Part shown: positions 34,701-43,386 of the stretch, one piece after another
How the letters are laid out: each line of letters starts with the position of its first letter
Numbering within the stretch: the stretch's first letter is position 1
Assembly (NCBI RefSeq): GCF_003073045.1
Contig: NC_037596.1
Location: forward strand, 8,883,587 to 8,947,586
DNA length: 64,000 nt
Reading direction: 5' to 3'
DNA from: Pomacea canaliculata
Lineage: Eukaryota; Mollusca; Gastropoda; Architaenioglossa; Ampullariidae
Translations under genes and position numbers: made by a program
The notes under the pieces: model-generated
Told to the model about the DNA's origin: nothing
The model's database searches: none
Seen by the model: the letters and a program-made list of their open reading frames with translations, nothing else

Positions 34701-35446
34701 GATCTTGTTGCTGTTTAAACATCTCACGTTTATGTTACTGTTAGAACGAAGGCGAAGATAACTAGTCCTGGAATTCTCTGAGACCTGATCGAGTCTTGGG
34801 TTAAGCTCTATGACCACCTATTGTCATAATGGCTTGTAGTATATATTGTAAATCAAGATCCGGGACATACAGCGGTAGAGACGGGAGGCTGCACCGGAAA
34901 CGTGATTTACTACACTGCGCCATGAAGTCAAGTTGTTGTCAGACCTACAGGAGAAGCGAAGATACGCGCCTGTTTCTATGTTCGGAAAATTTAATTATTT
35001 ACAAGGTGTCTCTAGTTACATGATGTCAGATCCTTTCAACGACGATTTAATAGAAAAGCTTTGGCAGAAGATTAAACAGGCGGCCTCTTCCTGGTAATTT
35101 CCTGTAGGCATATTTACTTCACCGATCAATTTTCCGTGACAGTTCTAATCATAAATTGTTTCCTTTAATCAATATTTTCTAAAAGAAAAGCAAAAAATAT
35201 GATATGCTAATTAGTGAGCTAAATATATATTTTAAAAAGATTTTTTTTTAAATTAAAGTTTTAAAAAACCCCTAAACTGTTTTTCTTGAGATGTCTTCCA
35301 CACGAAATATGCCTTATCTGACTAGATAGTTGAAATAACATTAGTCTGAAGTAGCCTTGGTGAGTAAGAGAACAAAAAGGGCGATACTTACTCTGAGAAA
35401 ACATGACTATGGAGGCCACAAGAGCAATCGCGGTAAACGCCATCAT
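22641..35446 (-). CDS. Gene B: complete mucin-stalked CUB membrane protein, 19 exons
   Basis: Nineteen exons chain on the minus strand with GT-AG sites and matching phases; their lengths sum to 1,116 nt, exactly 371 codons plus TAG. In order: signal peptide (35446-35392), eleven stalk micro-exons of 30-42 nt between 33843 and 27150, three CUB exons (26479-25416), then exons at 24080-24039, 23590-23468, 23355-23332 and the last at 22750-22641. The stalk of about 130 residues is dominated by Thr, Ser and Ala and is probably O-glycosylated. The CUB domain has one Cys pair. The C-terminal exon has a hydrophobic stretch NIILCVIASVFVAMMI and a nine-residue polar tail, so it is a membrane anchor or possibly a GPI signal. 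A cell-surface recognition or mucosal role is inferred. Every stalk exon is phase 1-1 and could be skipped in frame. Confidence 0.8.
23332..23355 (-). CDS. Gene B 24-nt micro-exon
   Basis: 24 nt, phase 1-1, acceptor TCTCACCAG, donor GTAAAG; encodes TITTTPS. The smallest exon of the model; it joins in frame to the C-terminal exon. Confidence 0.62.
23468..23590 (-). CDS. Gene B Thr/Pro/Cys-rich exon
   Basis: 123 nt, phase 1-1, acceptor TCATCCAG, donor GTAAAT. It encodes KCKHLLRTYRSAIPQN then two TCTPxP repeats and NQSLC. Four Cys residues and an N-glycosylation site are visible; no known domain recognised. The acceptor is the weakest of the model. Confidence 0.6.
24039..24080 (-). CDS. Gene B linker micro-exon delta-2
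   Basis: 42 nt, phase 1-1, acceptor TTTTCAAG, donor GTAAGT; encodes TSTEAATTNSPKC. It parallels delta-1 before the CUB domain, so the exon pair delta/epsilon flanks the CUB on both sides. Confidence 0.68.
24280..24800 (-). pseudogene. KRBA2-like integrase fragment (Ginger-type transposon), copy 1
   Basis: 24502-24290 encodes FLGVPSILQSDNGREFANKV and RHSQNQGSVKIAIQDIKSMM, the integrase core around the second catalytic Asp. About 24720-24530 encodes HSRCQVNLID, a stop, then KDKFVMAYSGHLTNFVVLRP, the first catalytic segment. The region between is shortened. It lies in a gene B intron. Confidence 0.75.
25416..25592 (-). CDS. Gene B CUB, third exon
   Basis: 177 nt, phase 1-1; encodes SGTLASPASYNSSG, a histidine-containing LLLHFHTDY strand and GFNLTYEVSL. 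No Cys. Confidence 0.83.
25888..25997 (-). CDS. Gene B CUB, second exon
   Basis: 110 nt, phase 2-1; encodes NNLDCWRLLIAPNGAVIKVT and YDYLNIYDG. It keeps the acidic/aromatic residues seen in calcium-binding CUB domains, whereas gene A CUB1 does not. Confidence 0.85.
26395..26479 (-). CDS. Gene B CUB, first exon
   Basis: 85 nt, phase 1-2; encodes CDVTNTTTLSAGEVRYLTSP followed by NYPSDYD, the canonical start of a CUB domain. Confidence 0.85.
27150..27191 (-). CDS. Gene B stalk micro-exon epsilon-1
   Basis: 42 nt, phase 1-1; encodes QKFSSATITTSPS. The 24-nt exon at 23355-23332 is a shorter relative. Confidence 0.7.
27559..27600 (-). CDS. Gene B stalk micro-exon delta-1
   Basis: 42 nt, phase 1-1, acceptor TTTCTAG, donor GTAAGT; encodes TTTEAATTYAIQF. 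A relative lies after the CUB domain at 24080-24039. Confidence 0.7.
28030..28295 (+). pseudogene. LINE reverse transcriptase fragment
   Basis: Read on the plus strand: EIVNASLSSGILPTALKIAL, then VKTKLND and INSYRPV before a stop. This is the N-terminal RT block of CR1/Jockey-like LINEs (…KxALVxPxLKK…NNYRPVS). It ends exactly where the sequence shared with 31100 begins. Confidence 0.75.
28372..28546. mobile_element. MITE, 175 bp, with CAGGGCTTCTGC ends
   Basis: Ends CAGGGCTTCTGCTAAGGC and GCGTAAGCAGAAGCCCTG are inverted. CCTATC is present on both sides (28366-28371, 28547-28552). The paralogous segment at 31166-31180 reads straight through CACCTATCATCTTG without an insertion. Confidence 0.82.
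28713..28748 (-). CDS. Gene B stalk micro-exon alpha-1
   Basis: 36 nt, phase 1-1; encodes LTPASTTVATS. Confidence 0.72.
29039..29074 (-). CDS. Gene B stalk micro-exon gamma-1
   Basis: 36 nt, phase 1-1; encodes QTFLSAMNTSS, with a possible N-glycosylation site (NTS) not present in the other gamma copies. Confidence 0.68.
29514..29543 (-). CDS. Gene B stalk micro-exon beta-1
   Basis: 30 nt, phase 1-1; encodes STTTTATTS. Confidence 0.72.
29935..30500 (-). pseudogene. KRBA2-like integrase C-terminal fragment, copy 2
   Basis: On the minus strand, MMSTGMQDENL is followed, in another frame, by FVQLMENRAFHSGIQRRLYE, matching the end of KRBA2-like integrases. Further down CHVLCLSKESSGDHS looks like the Cys-containing C-terminus. 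It lies between stalk modules 1 and 2 of gene B. Confidence 0.65.
30502..30675. repeat. (ATT/ATG)n low-complexity repeat
   Basis: Trinucleotide-like ATT/ATG sequence next to the integrase relic; frames through it are not coding. Confidence 0.85.
31337..31372 (-). CDS. Gene B stalk micro-exon alpha-2
   Basis: 36 nt, phase 1-1; encodes LTPASTTVATS, identical to alpha-1. Confidence 0.72.
32171..32206 (-). CDS. Gene B stalk micro-exon gamma-2
   Basis: 36 nt, phase 1-1; encodes QTFLSVMTTSS. Confidence 0.68.
32639..32668 (-). CDS. Gene B stalk micro-exon beta-2
   Basis: 30 nt, phase 1-1; encodes STTTTATTS. Identical to beta-1 in sequence and splice sites. Confidence 0.72.
32915..32950 (-). CDS. 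Gene B stalk micro-exon alpha-3
   Basis: 36 nt, phase 1-1, acceptor TCTCTAG, donor GTATGT; encodes LPPASTTVATS. Confidence 0.72.
33422..33457 (-). CDS. Gene B stalk micro-exon gamma-3
   Basis: 36 nt, phase 1-1, acceptor TTTAG, donor GTAAGG; encodes PPLLFEMTTSS. Its 5' half differs from gamma-1 and gamma-2. Confidence 0.65.
33814..33843 (-). CDS. Gene B stalk micro-exon beta-3
   Basis: 30 nt, phase 1-1, acceptor TTTGCAG, donor GTAAGT; encodes STTTADTTF. It is the most diverged of the three beta copies. Confidence 0.7.
34210..34460 (-). pseudogene. KRBA2-like integrase fragment, copy 3
   Basis: Nucleotide copy of 24560-24790 (the first integrase segment), more than 90% similar by eye. It sits between the signal-peptide exon and the first stalk micro-exon of gene B. 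Confidence 0.7.
35392..35446 (-). CDS. Gene B exon 1: signal peptide
   Basis: 55 nt from ATG at 35446: MMAFTAIALVASIVMFSQ, then a GTAAGT donor in phase 1. It differs from the gene A leader by a few residues. Confidence 0.82.
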
Positions 35447-36319
35447 CTTCAATCAACAGACAGGAAACAGAGCTGTAGGTCTCACCTGTATGTCCAGTCC
35501 TCACGTCAATTGTTGTCCTGTATTACCTGTAGGATAAACCTAGAAAATTAAAGTTTTTTTCTTAAGAAATCTCTAAACGTTGCTATCAATTCTCTGTTAT
35601 CTCATCGGTTCCCTCAACCGGTCTAATGCAGAACAGTATGTACGGCATGTGGCTGACATCATTCAAGAGAACATTCTAGAAGTTTAATGCCTGGTATGAG
35701 CTCACTGCATTACACAGTCTCTTTTAAAGCTCCTATGACAGTTTGTTTTCTTGTTGTCTTGGCACGACCAAACACACATGAGAGGCTTTGTCGCGGATCC
35801 CCATAGCGTCGCCGGATGCACCCTCGCAACCGCTCACACACCCGCACGAACACACAAACACACTGGCTCAGACAGAGGCGGGACACCAATTAAGTACCTG
35901 TCGAGACTTTGATGAAGGTAGACCACAACAAAGACGAAATGAACGGTACAAAGAAGAAGTTTAATAGAAATGTTGATAAAAGTGAGAAAAAAGAGAGAAA
36001 GGAAAAAAATTGAAAAAATACACCTACGCGCACACGCACACGCAAGAAAAACCGGTACTACCACACACAGAAAAGAAAAGGTAAAGTAAAAAATATGGCG
36101 GACCACCAAGGCCTAAAAATCACTCTGTACTATGAATTTCAAATTTAAATTGCCGCATTTGTTTCATTACAATTCAAAACTAAATGTCCTTTTGTGACAG
36201 CAGTATAGTAATACGTTGACATAAAACTATGTACCTCGTTATTTGTTATTAAAATGTTAATGCGAGGAATGCATCACTTTAAACATCACTTTGCTGACAT
36301 ATGATGACTGCAGCCGCGG

Positions 36320-36361
36320 ACCACCTGACCACCTGACCACCTGACCACCTGACCACCTGAC
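36320..36361. repeat. 8-bp tandem repeat (ACCACCTG)
   Basis: Five copies of ACCACCTG in the 5' flank of gene B, absent at the matching site of gene A. Confidence 0.85.
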
Positions 36362-37749
36362 CCACTAGTGGTACGAGGTAGCCAGTCGATGTCGTCTTCA
36401 AAAGTCGTAAACCTTTATGTAATATTTGGTATCAAGTCCAGGCATGTATGTCATAGCTTAAAACTTAAACTTTAGTGAAGATACAGACATGCATACACAT
36501 GCTGCTTGATTACCCAACTAAGGCTTCTGCTGTCGAGCTAATTTTTGAGGATGAATGAAAAAGGCCAATTTGTTATTCGTTGAGTAAAGCTCCTGTTGAT
36601 CCCCTCTCTTTGGTACAAAGAACACGAATGCACATTGCAGTCCACAGGTGGCAAGAGGCTCATACATGACGTATATAGAAAGTTTAGCGATGTATGAAAG
36701 AGAGGAATTAACACAAAAAAATGGCAAGTAGCCTATAATATAAACACATTGAAGACCTACAGAGCATCACGATATCATATTTTCCTTTAACACAATACTT
36801 AAAGAAAATGTTAGGTGTAGGTAATTGCAGTCTCTTAAGGCCATACGACCATATTGGCTACCACTTACAAAGACTGACATGCATGGTTGTTATCTGAAGC
36901 ACACGACAGATTCTAAGACCTTTGAAAACTGCACATTGACCGTGTTTTTAACGATGCATGGGGTATGTGCCTCAATGGGGTTTGTTTGTCGTGCGAGATA
37001 TCTATTCACCAGAAGGCAATGCATGTCTCTACAATAAATGTGCAGTCAACCAGCATAGACATTACATACACACCCCTTATATTGAACACTCACACTTCGT
37101 TCAGATGGGGTGTGTCTGAACTAATAGTTCAAAGTCATATTAAAAGTACAGACAGGCATGAACCATAATAGCTAGAGAATTACATTTCAGTGAGTATACA
37201 CAGCCCGCAATTTTGTTTTTATTTACATATTAATTATCTGATCCTGTGCTTCGGGAACTCCCTGCTACGAGACAATTCAGGTATTCTCGTGTTAGGCTTA
37301 GTCCTCCACTGACGAGAAACTCGATCCTCCCATTGCAGTCAAGCTCTTCTTATGTATAAATGCGTTTAATATAATCTCTGCTCAGTGAAACTGCTCGGAT
37401 AGTTTCTTCTAGTAAAGTGCAACTATATATTTATGTTATTCATTACAAGCTGTATATTCCCGATTCTCCCAACTCCTTAGGACAATTAAAATACATTCTC
37501 TTTGGATTTCATTTTTATCCAAGCTATTCTTTTTCAGAATTTACAATATACTCGTGTTCCAAATTACACTATTTCTTTCTTCACTAAGGAAAAGTCAGAC
37601 AGACAGATAGAGGGCATAGTGACATTAAGTTCTAATGTAACTTAGATATCAATTGACTTTAAATTTGAAAACATTGACTACTAGCAATCTTATTCACTCT
37701 TGTAAACTAAATTTATCATTTAACTTTCTTCCTACTATCTTTCCACTAA

Positions 37750-40110
37750 TAAAAACGCGAATCATCATCGACGTCATCATCATCATCATAATCATCAGTC
37801 ACCAATCATTATTAATCATTAGCAGCATCATGAACCGCCACAATAATTCCATTTTTAAAAATTCGAATGGACACCGGGCCTTGGTGTCCGGCATGAAGCG
37901 CATGAGATTACGTTTGTTGAATACTAGAGAAGTATGTTGTCTCCATACACATCAGCCCTCAATAATCAATTTCAAATATTGTTTCAATATAACATAACAA
38001 CAAGCTATCCGGACAGCACTGGCATTCCTAACGCAGCCGCCAAGACGGTTGGTCAGACCTGTGAACGTGTGAAGACAGACAGGGGAGTCTGTGCTTTTAG
38101 TTCCTTGCCGAGTGAAGGTAAACAATTATGTTTGTACACGTATATTGTTCTGATTTCTAAATTCTGATTTCACGGCAAACGATTTGTTAAGTTGTTTCAT
38201 GGGAAAAATCGTAACGTCAAAAATGAAATCACATGATGAGTTTAACGTGAGGGAGACTAATAGTAGCAGTGAATGGTAGAGCCTCGTTAGCAATTAAGTT
38301 ACACGAACTAATGTCCAGGAACAGTTGAGGAGGGCCCCCTGAGACGGATCCCTTACTACGGAAGGGTCTGAGAGTCTTCTACCTACACCAGACCCACCCA
38401 GGGGGGACTGTCAACCGACGGAGGGCTGGATAACTCGTACTGATCCGGGGATCCCTAGTTGCTTCCCTTGTTGGGCGTGCGAGGAGTCGAACATTGTGTC
38501 GACGTTTCGACTAATATCCTGGCCAAAGAGTCTGGAAGTGTCTACTAGCATTGATGTTTCAATGGAAATATGTGCAGTGGCGTGTTAGTGTAGTTGCTAG
38601 TGTGACAGTGCACTTGCCTAGCAGTGAGTAGGTGGAGGAAGAACATTCCTGGCGCTGAGATTCGCGTGAGTATCGTACATCGGGAGGCCACGGGCTGACT
38701 GGAGTTGTGTCATTTTCGACCTTCTCTAATTTTTAAGTGTGGCCACTAGTCATCGGACATAGTTCCATGACGTTATTCCATTCGTCTAATCAGCAAGTAG
38801 ACACATTTGAGGACAAGTATAAGAAACTTTACATTTTTGTTGTGGAACTGAGAATTAAGAGAGGGTATAGCTAGCATTGAGTTTTCACTGTGCGAGTTAT
38901 CTAAGTAGAATTAATTGGTATTTATACTGTGTGTTCAAAGTAAAGCATTTGTATTATTGCTACCTGACCAGAACCAGCTTAAAAAAAGATAAGAGATAAG
39001 AAGAAAACAGAAGAACCACTTTTTACCTTGATGTTTGATTAAACACACCATTATACTAGGATGTAGAGCGAGGGCCCAAACCCTCTGTATAGTGCCAACT
39101 TGCCGTCATGGGCTCCTTTGGGGGTGGAAGGTATTGACTAGGGTAAGATGGTGACCAGGCAAATTCTAGGAGTCTTAGACCCTAGAGTAGGTTCTCCTGG
39201 ACATTAAAATGTTCCTTTCCTTTCCCCCATCACCTGTACGTACCTGGAACAGTCTTGACTTTCCGAATACGACTAGAATATCCACTCCGGTGCTTTTGAG
39301 AGATGGTCACAGAATTCACTGACATCTCCTCTGACTGGCGCGACAACCATCTCGCTGCCGGTGTCCAATGTCGGTGTCGACTTCGTCCGAGCATCTAACG
39401 TGGACGGCCGCGCGTGACGTACGGCCAGGGGAGATAATAGTTCCACGCCTTTTGGTAGTGGTTTTGGGCCACCCTCCTCTGCGGGGAAAAACCCACAGGA
39501 AGAAACGAACAAAGTAGGGTGCAGTGGCAAGAACTTTACTTTTCTAGGTGGCGAGGTGGAGAGCGGCCGACAGAAAGTTCGTCGGGAAAAGGACGTTAAA
39601 AGATCCACGGGACTTTGAATCATTACGCCGGTGTGAACTTTAACTGACGAAACTGTGGACAATGAAATCATTAGGAAAGTGTGAACTTTAAATGACGAAC
39701 ATATAAAAAGTGGAATCATTACGCCAGTGTGAACTTGAACATGTGAACATTGGAGTTATCATCGCCCTGCACAGTGGCGAGAAGCGCCAGAAAGCTAAGT
39801 TTTGAGATTACATATGAAATGCTTGTAAACTATTTTCTTATAAATATATATGCGCTCTTTGTTAATTATATTCTTGTCATTAGTATTGAAACTTCTTTAT
39901 TGAGTCTGTTGTAATTAGGTGTGTGGGCGCATGCAAGATGAATGCATGAACAAGATAGATAGCCATTGCGCACAGGACCCACGTAACCGTCCATTACAAC
40001 TGGCGAGCCTGTAGCGACAGGCTTAAATATTTTCCAAAATTAATTATATTTTTTTTCCATAAAAGGGATACCGATAGTGCAACATATTTAAGTGTTAAGC
40101 ACCAGCTGTA
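37750..40110. other. Intergenic block, probably retroelement-derived
   Basis: No gene recognised. 39600-39760 has three imperfect copies of a unit of about 45 bp around ATCATTACGCC-GTGTGAACTT. At 39990-40015, CCATTACA is followed by ACTGGCGAGCCTGTAGCGAC, which resembles an LTR end and a primer-binding site. 38330-38460 and 39080-39230 look like other dispersed repeats. Confidence 0.3.
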
Positions 40111-40869
40111 GGCACTTGCGTGTTAGGTAAATTTTCAAGTTATCAAGTATCTTTGTCAGAACATTTTAGCATATATTTTGGTTTTCGTCGATTTTTTTCC
40201 CCGCGAAAAATTTGTCTCTGCTTTCATCGGCGTGCCCACGTGACCTCGCTATTTATTTTGCAAAATACAAATTGGGACCCACGCGTTCTCCTGCTCAGTC
40301 TGGCGATGTTCATCTTTGTGTGAGCATCATCCTGCTCGTTGGACCGAACAGTTCCTTTGCTTTTTTATTGTTCGTTTTTCATATTCATTTTATTTTAATT
40401 TCGTATTGATTTTAGTATCAACATCTATCTTTATTTTGTATAAAATGTTCTGGTATGTATTTTGGAGTATCTAGAACAAATTAATTGGATTTACATTGAT
40501 TTATATGGAAATTATTAACTTGGTTTTTGTTGGTTTCGAATTTCGACGAAAACCGAGTTTTTACTTTGACTAGTATTCGTCTTTATTACAGCAGTAGAGT
40601 CGAAGCTTATTTATTATTATGGTGAGATGATATTTGTTTTATTTAAAGTATATTGTTACTTTTTTCGTCTTGCTCTGCTTTTTTCCCTTGATTTCCAGAC
40701 CTTAATTCTGCTTCTGGTGTCGTCGCTGGCCCAGTATTTCTCTGTTTTATTGCTTTTCTTTTGGTTACTTTGATGATGCTGAGTCGACCCTAAAGACCTG
40801 TGGGTTACATGCAAACGGACATCGTTTATGGGACTGGAGTCTGAAGGCTATGTTGATAGGTTAACTGTT

Positions 40870-41345
40870 GAAATGTTACATTTGTCTATAATATATAAGC
40901 AGATAAATAAAGACACGATAGCTCCACGTACATGCAAGAAGTAGTTTACTCAGAATTTGAAGAAATAGTATTTTTGCACTGAGATTTACTCTATCACTTT
41001 CAATGTACTGCACATTACAAGTCGATAGGAAGATCTGTAGGTTGTTAGGCATACCAGTCGATGAAACATAAATAGAAAGACTAGCACAAAAAAATACATC
41101 ATAAACACAAGAAACATTATTCAAACTTCAGTCTATCAATTACAGAAGTTATTTGAAATACAAAATATACGACGTAAAGCATTTTACAACTTATAATATC
41201 TTTGTTTGAAATTGATGTTGCAATAGTTTAAATGTTTCTTTACATTCACATCATCTTTTCAAAACTTATTGAGCAGTCAGCTGTTTCACCTCATAGCCGC
41301 TTCAACTATGGGGGAGAAATGAGTATTTAATATTAAATAAGTATT
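40870..41345. repeat. Segment duplicated at 42820-43100
   Basis: GTAGGTTG near 41038, and AACTTATTGAGCA near 41263 followed by TTTC-CTCATAG, recur near 42851 and 43031. The first copy has lost the consensus donor seen at 42866-42871 in the second. Confidence 0.55.
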
Positions 41346-42224
41346 TAATATTAGTTTCGAAATTTGAGTATTAACTTTATGGCTTAAGATTGTCAATAAA
41401 ATAATGTATTTGCATGATTTGTCCGATTTAAATATGGGGTCCTTGTGATTTGATAAAAGTATGGTTGTCTCCCTTGTTATAGACTACATGAACGAGTCCG
41501 ACACCATACTGTTCTTAAGAAGTTCTAGTAAGTGTGGAAAAGGGATTGTGAATAGGCTGAAAGAGTGGATGGGAGATCGGTGATTAAACACTAATTATCT
41601 AAAAGTCATAGACTCAAATAGTCAGACACTTTATTTCATTTCAAACATGTCTGAAAGCAGAACATAAAAAGCCCTGAATACATAATGATTTCCCGTGTGA
41701 GGGAAAGATCACTTCTTATTGCACAAGATGTTAAGCTGGGATAGAAGTTATTTTAACATAAGTATCCTGAACATACACATACCCTGTGTACAGTGTAGCC
41801 TGTAAGTAGTGCAAGATGGGTCACACAGGTTTTCAATTTAAATAAAAGAAGAACTATGAATGTTATCTTGATTTTATGCTTGACCGACAGCACACAAGAC
41901 AATCTGAAATGAAAACAACAACCATAAACTCGTCAGTAAATTACATACTAGTGACAACGCTTTACAAGACATCGTTTTTATCAGAAACTTTGGTCTTGTG
42001 GGAATTCCGCTCAGAAAGTATAAAGATGGGCATTTGTAAGTTCTAACAACAGGCTGGTTTTGGGGGGTTACCTCTGAATTTATGGCAGTTTAAAAACTAA
42101 TGAAAGAAAATATATTCTCGTTACCGTATTTGTGTTTATTTGTCAGTTGGTCTGAGGTTTCCCTCTATATTTCGTTTCCCTCTATATTTCTAATGTATTC
42201 TTTATTCACCCTCTACTCTGATCA

Positions 42225-42490
42225 GGGGAAGTGGATGGCCGAGTGGTTAGAGCGCTGGTGTTTGAACTGAGAGGCCGCACGTTCAATCTTCCATCAGCGC
42301 AGAAAACTTCCCTCAGTCGACTCAGCTGCCGGGAATGAATAACTGACTCCATAGAGGGTTGGGGAAGGTAAGGCAGCGAGGGAGAGGAGATAAAACCGCC
42401 CTCGCGCAAAGCTGGCCCTCAAAAAAACTGAGATCTAACCCTGCATCGACCTGATAAGGTTAATAGACTACCCTTACTCTATTGAAGTTT
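42225..42490 (+). repeat. tRNA-derived SINE
   Basis: GGATGGCCGAGTGGTTAGAG at 42234 is a Pol III A box in a tRNA-like head, with a decayed B box (CGTTCAATCTT) about 45 bp later, and an unrelated body ending near a T-rich run. It is not a functional tRNA. Confidence 0.65.
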
Positions 42491-43212
42491 TTTTTCTTTT
42501 TTTTTTAAATAAAAGTTCGTTGTTACAAATGCAAAGAGGTCAGCGAAAGTAAAAAAAATCCTTCATACACCCCAATTCAAAAACTCTTAACGAGAAGTGT
42601 TGTTGCTAATGAAGTGTGTTTTTCACTATGACTGGGAGACAAAGGTTGAAAGGATGTCATCATGGTGTCAATGCTTACCTTTCAAGCCGTGGGTGGTCTG
42701 GGAGGGGAAGGCAATGGTGCGTAGACAAGTGGTCCTGTAAACCATGGACATACACACAGTTACGCACGTGCGAGCGCGCAGACGTGTGAAAGTATACTTA
42801 TTTAGTGCGCATATGCATACATTTAAATGTAAGCAGCACAATACAGATCGGTAGGTTGCTAAACAACTCACCTGATAATTGATGAATGGAAATACTAAGA
42901 CAGATAGATTTCAGTTTATTCGATGAAGAAACCAATGAAACTAGGAAACAAGAAATGTATGACGTAGGGCCAATTGATAAGAAGCTTACAATATCAATGT
43001 TTCTTTACATCAATGTCAGAGTTTTTTAAAAACTTATTGAGCAACCAGTTATTTCGCTTCATAGTGCTTTCCCTTACTTGGGAGGAACAATATTTGATAT
43101 TAAGCCTTTGAACTTCCACTTCAAAGTAAATGCTATGAACAGCTAATATTAGTGCAATAAAAATTAAGCATGTGTGGAAGTTTAATCATGCTCATGATTA
43201 GTAGCTACTCAC

Positions 43213-43386
43213 GCTGCTGTCCTCTGACTTGACGACCGTCGTTGTCAGTAGCGGTCTTCAATGTGTTTTCACTAGGACCTTCGAAGTAACAATCGAACAT
43301 ACTATATACATTTTTAATGTTATCTTCAAGACTCAAATGCATTTTTTTTGTGTCTCTTTTTTTGACATAGCTAAAGATTTGTATCG
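43213..43386 (-). CDS. Gene E tail exon 3
   Basis: 174 nt, phase 1-1, acceptor AACTACAG, donor GTGAGT. Encodes SYVKKRDTKKMHLSLEDNI, VYSMFDCYFEG and a polar end RQVRGQQ. Further candidates (42894-42872, about 42734-42679) fit in phase but are too short to be sure. Confidence 0.5.

Larger units (their letters stand above)
35000..37300. promoter_or_regulatory. 5' flank of gene B, duplicated from or with gene A
   Basis: 35085-36070 matches 15885-16990, 36375-37292 matches 18700-19625, and 35003-35085 matches about 14640-14720. The B copy lacks the 17.1-18.7 kb part. Promoter or 5' untranslated exons are expected here, but I cannot locate a TATA box or start with confidence. Confidence 0.4.

Noticed and set aside
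39273..39719. 148-codon frame containing LDTGSE, resembling a retroviral-type aspartic protease motif
   Set aside because: The remaining residues do not resemble a protease fold and no gag or RT neighbours it; the motif is probably chance.
42234..42310. Possible tRNA gene
   Set aside because: Only a tRNA-like head; the B box is degraded and no acceptor stem closes, so it is a SINE.
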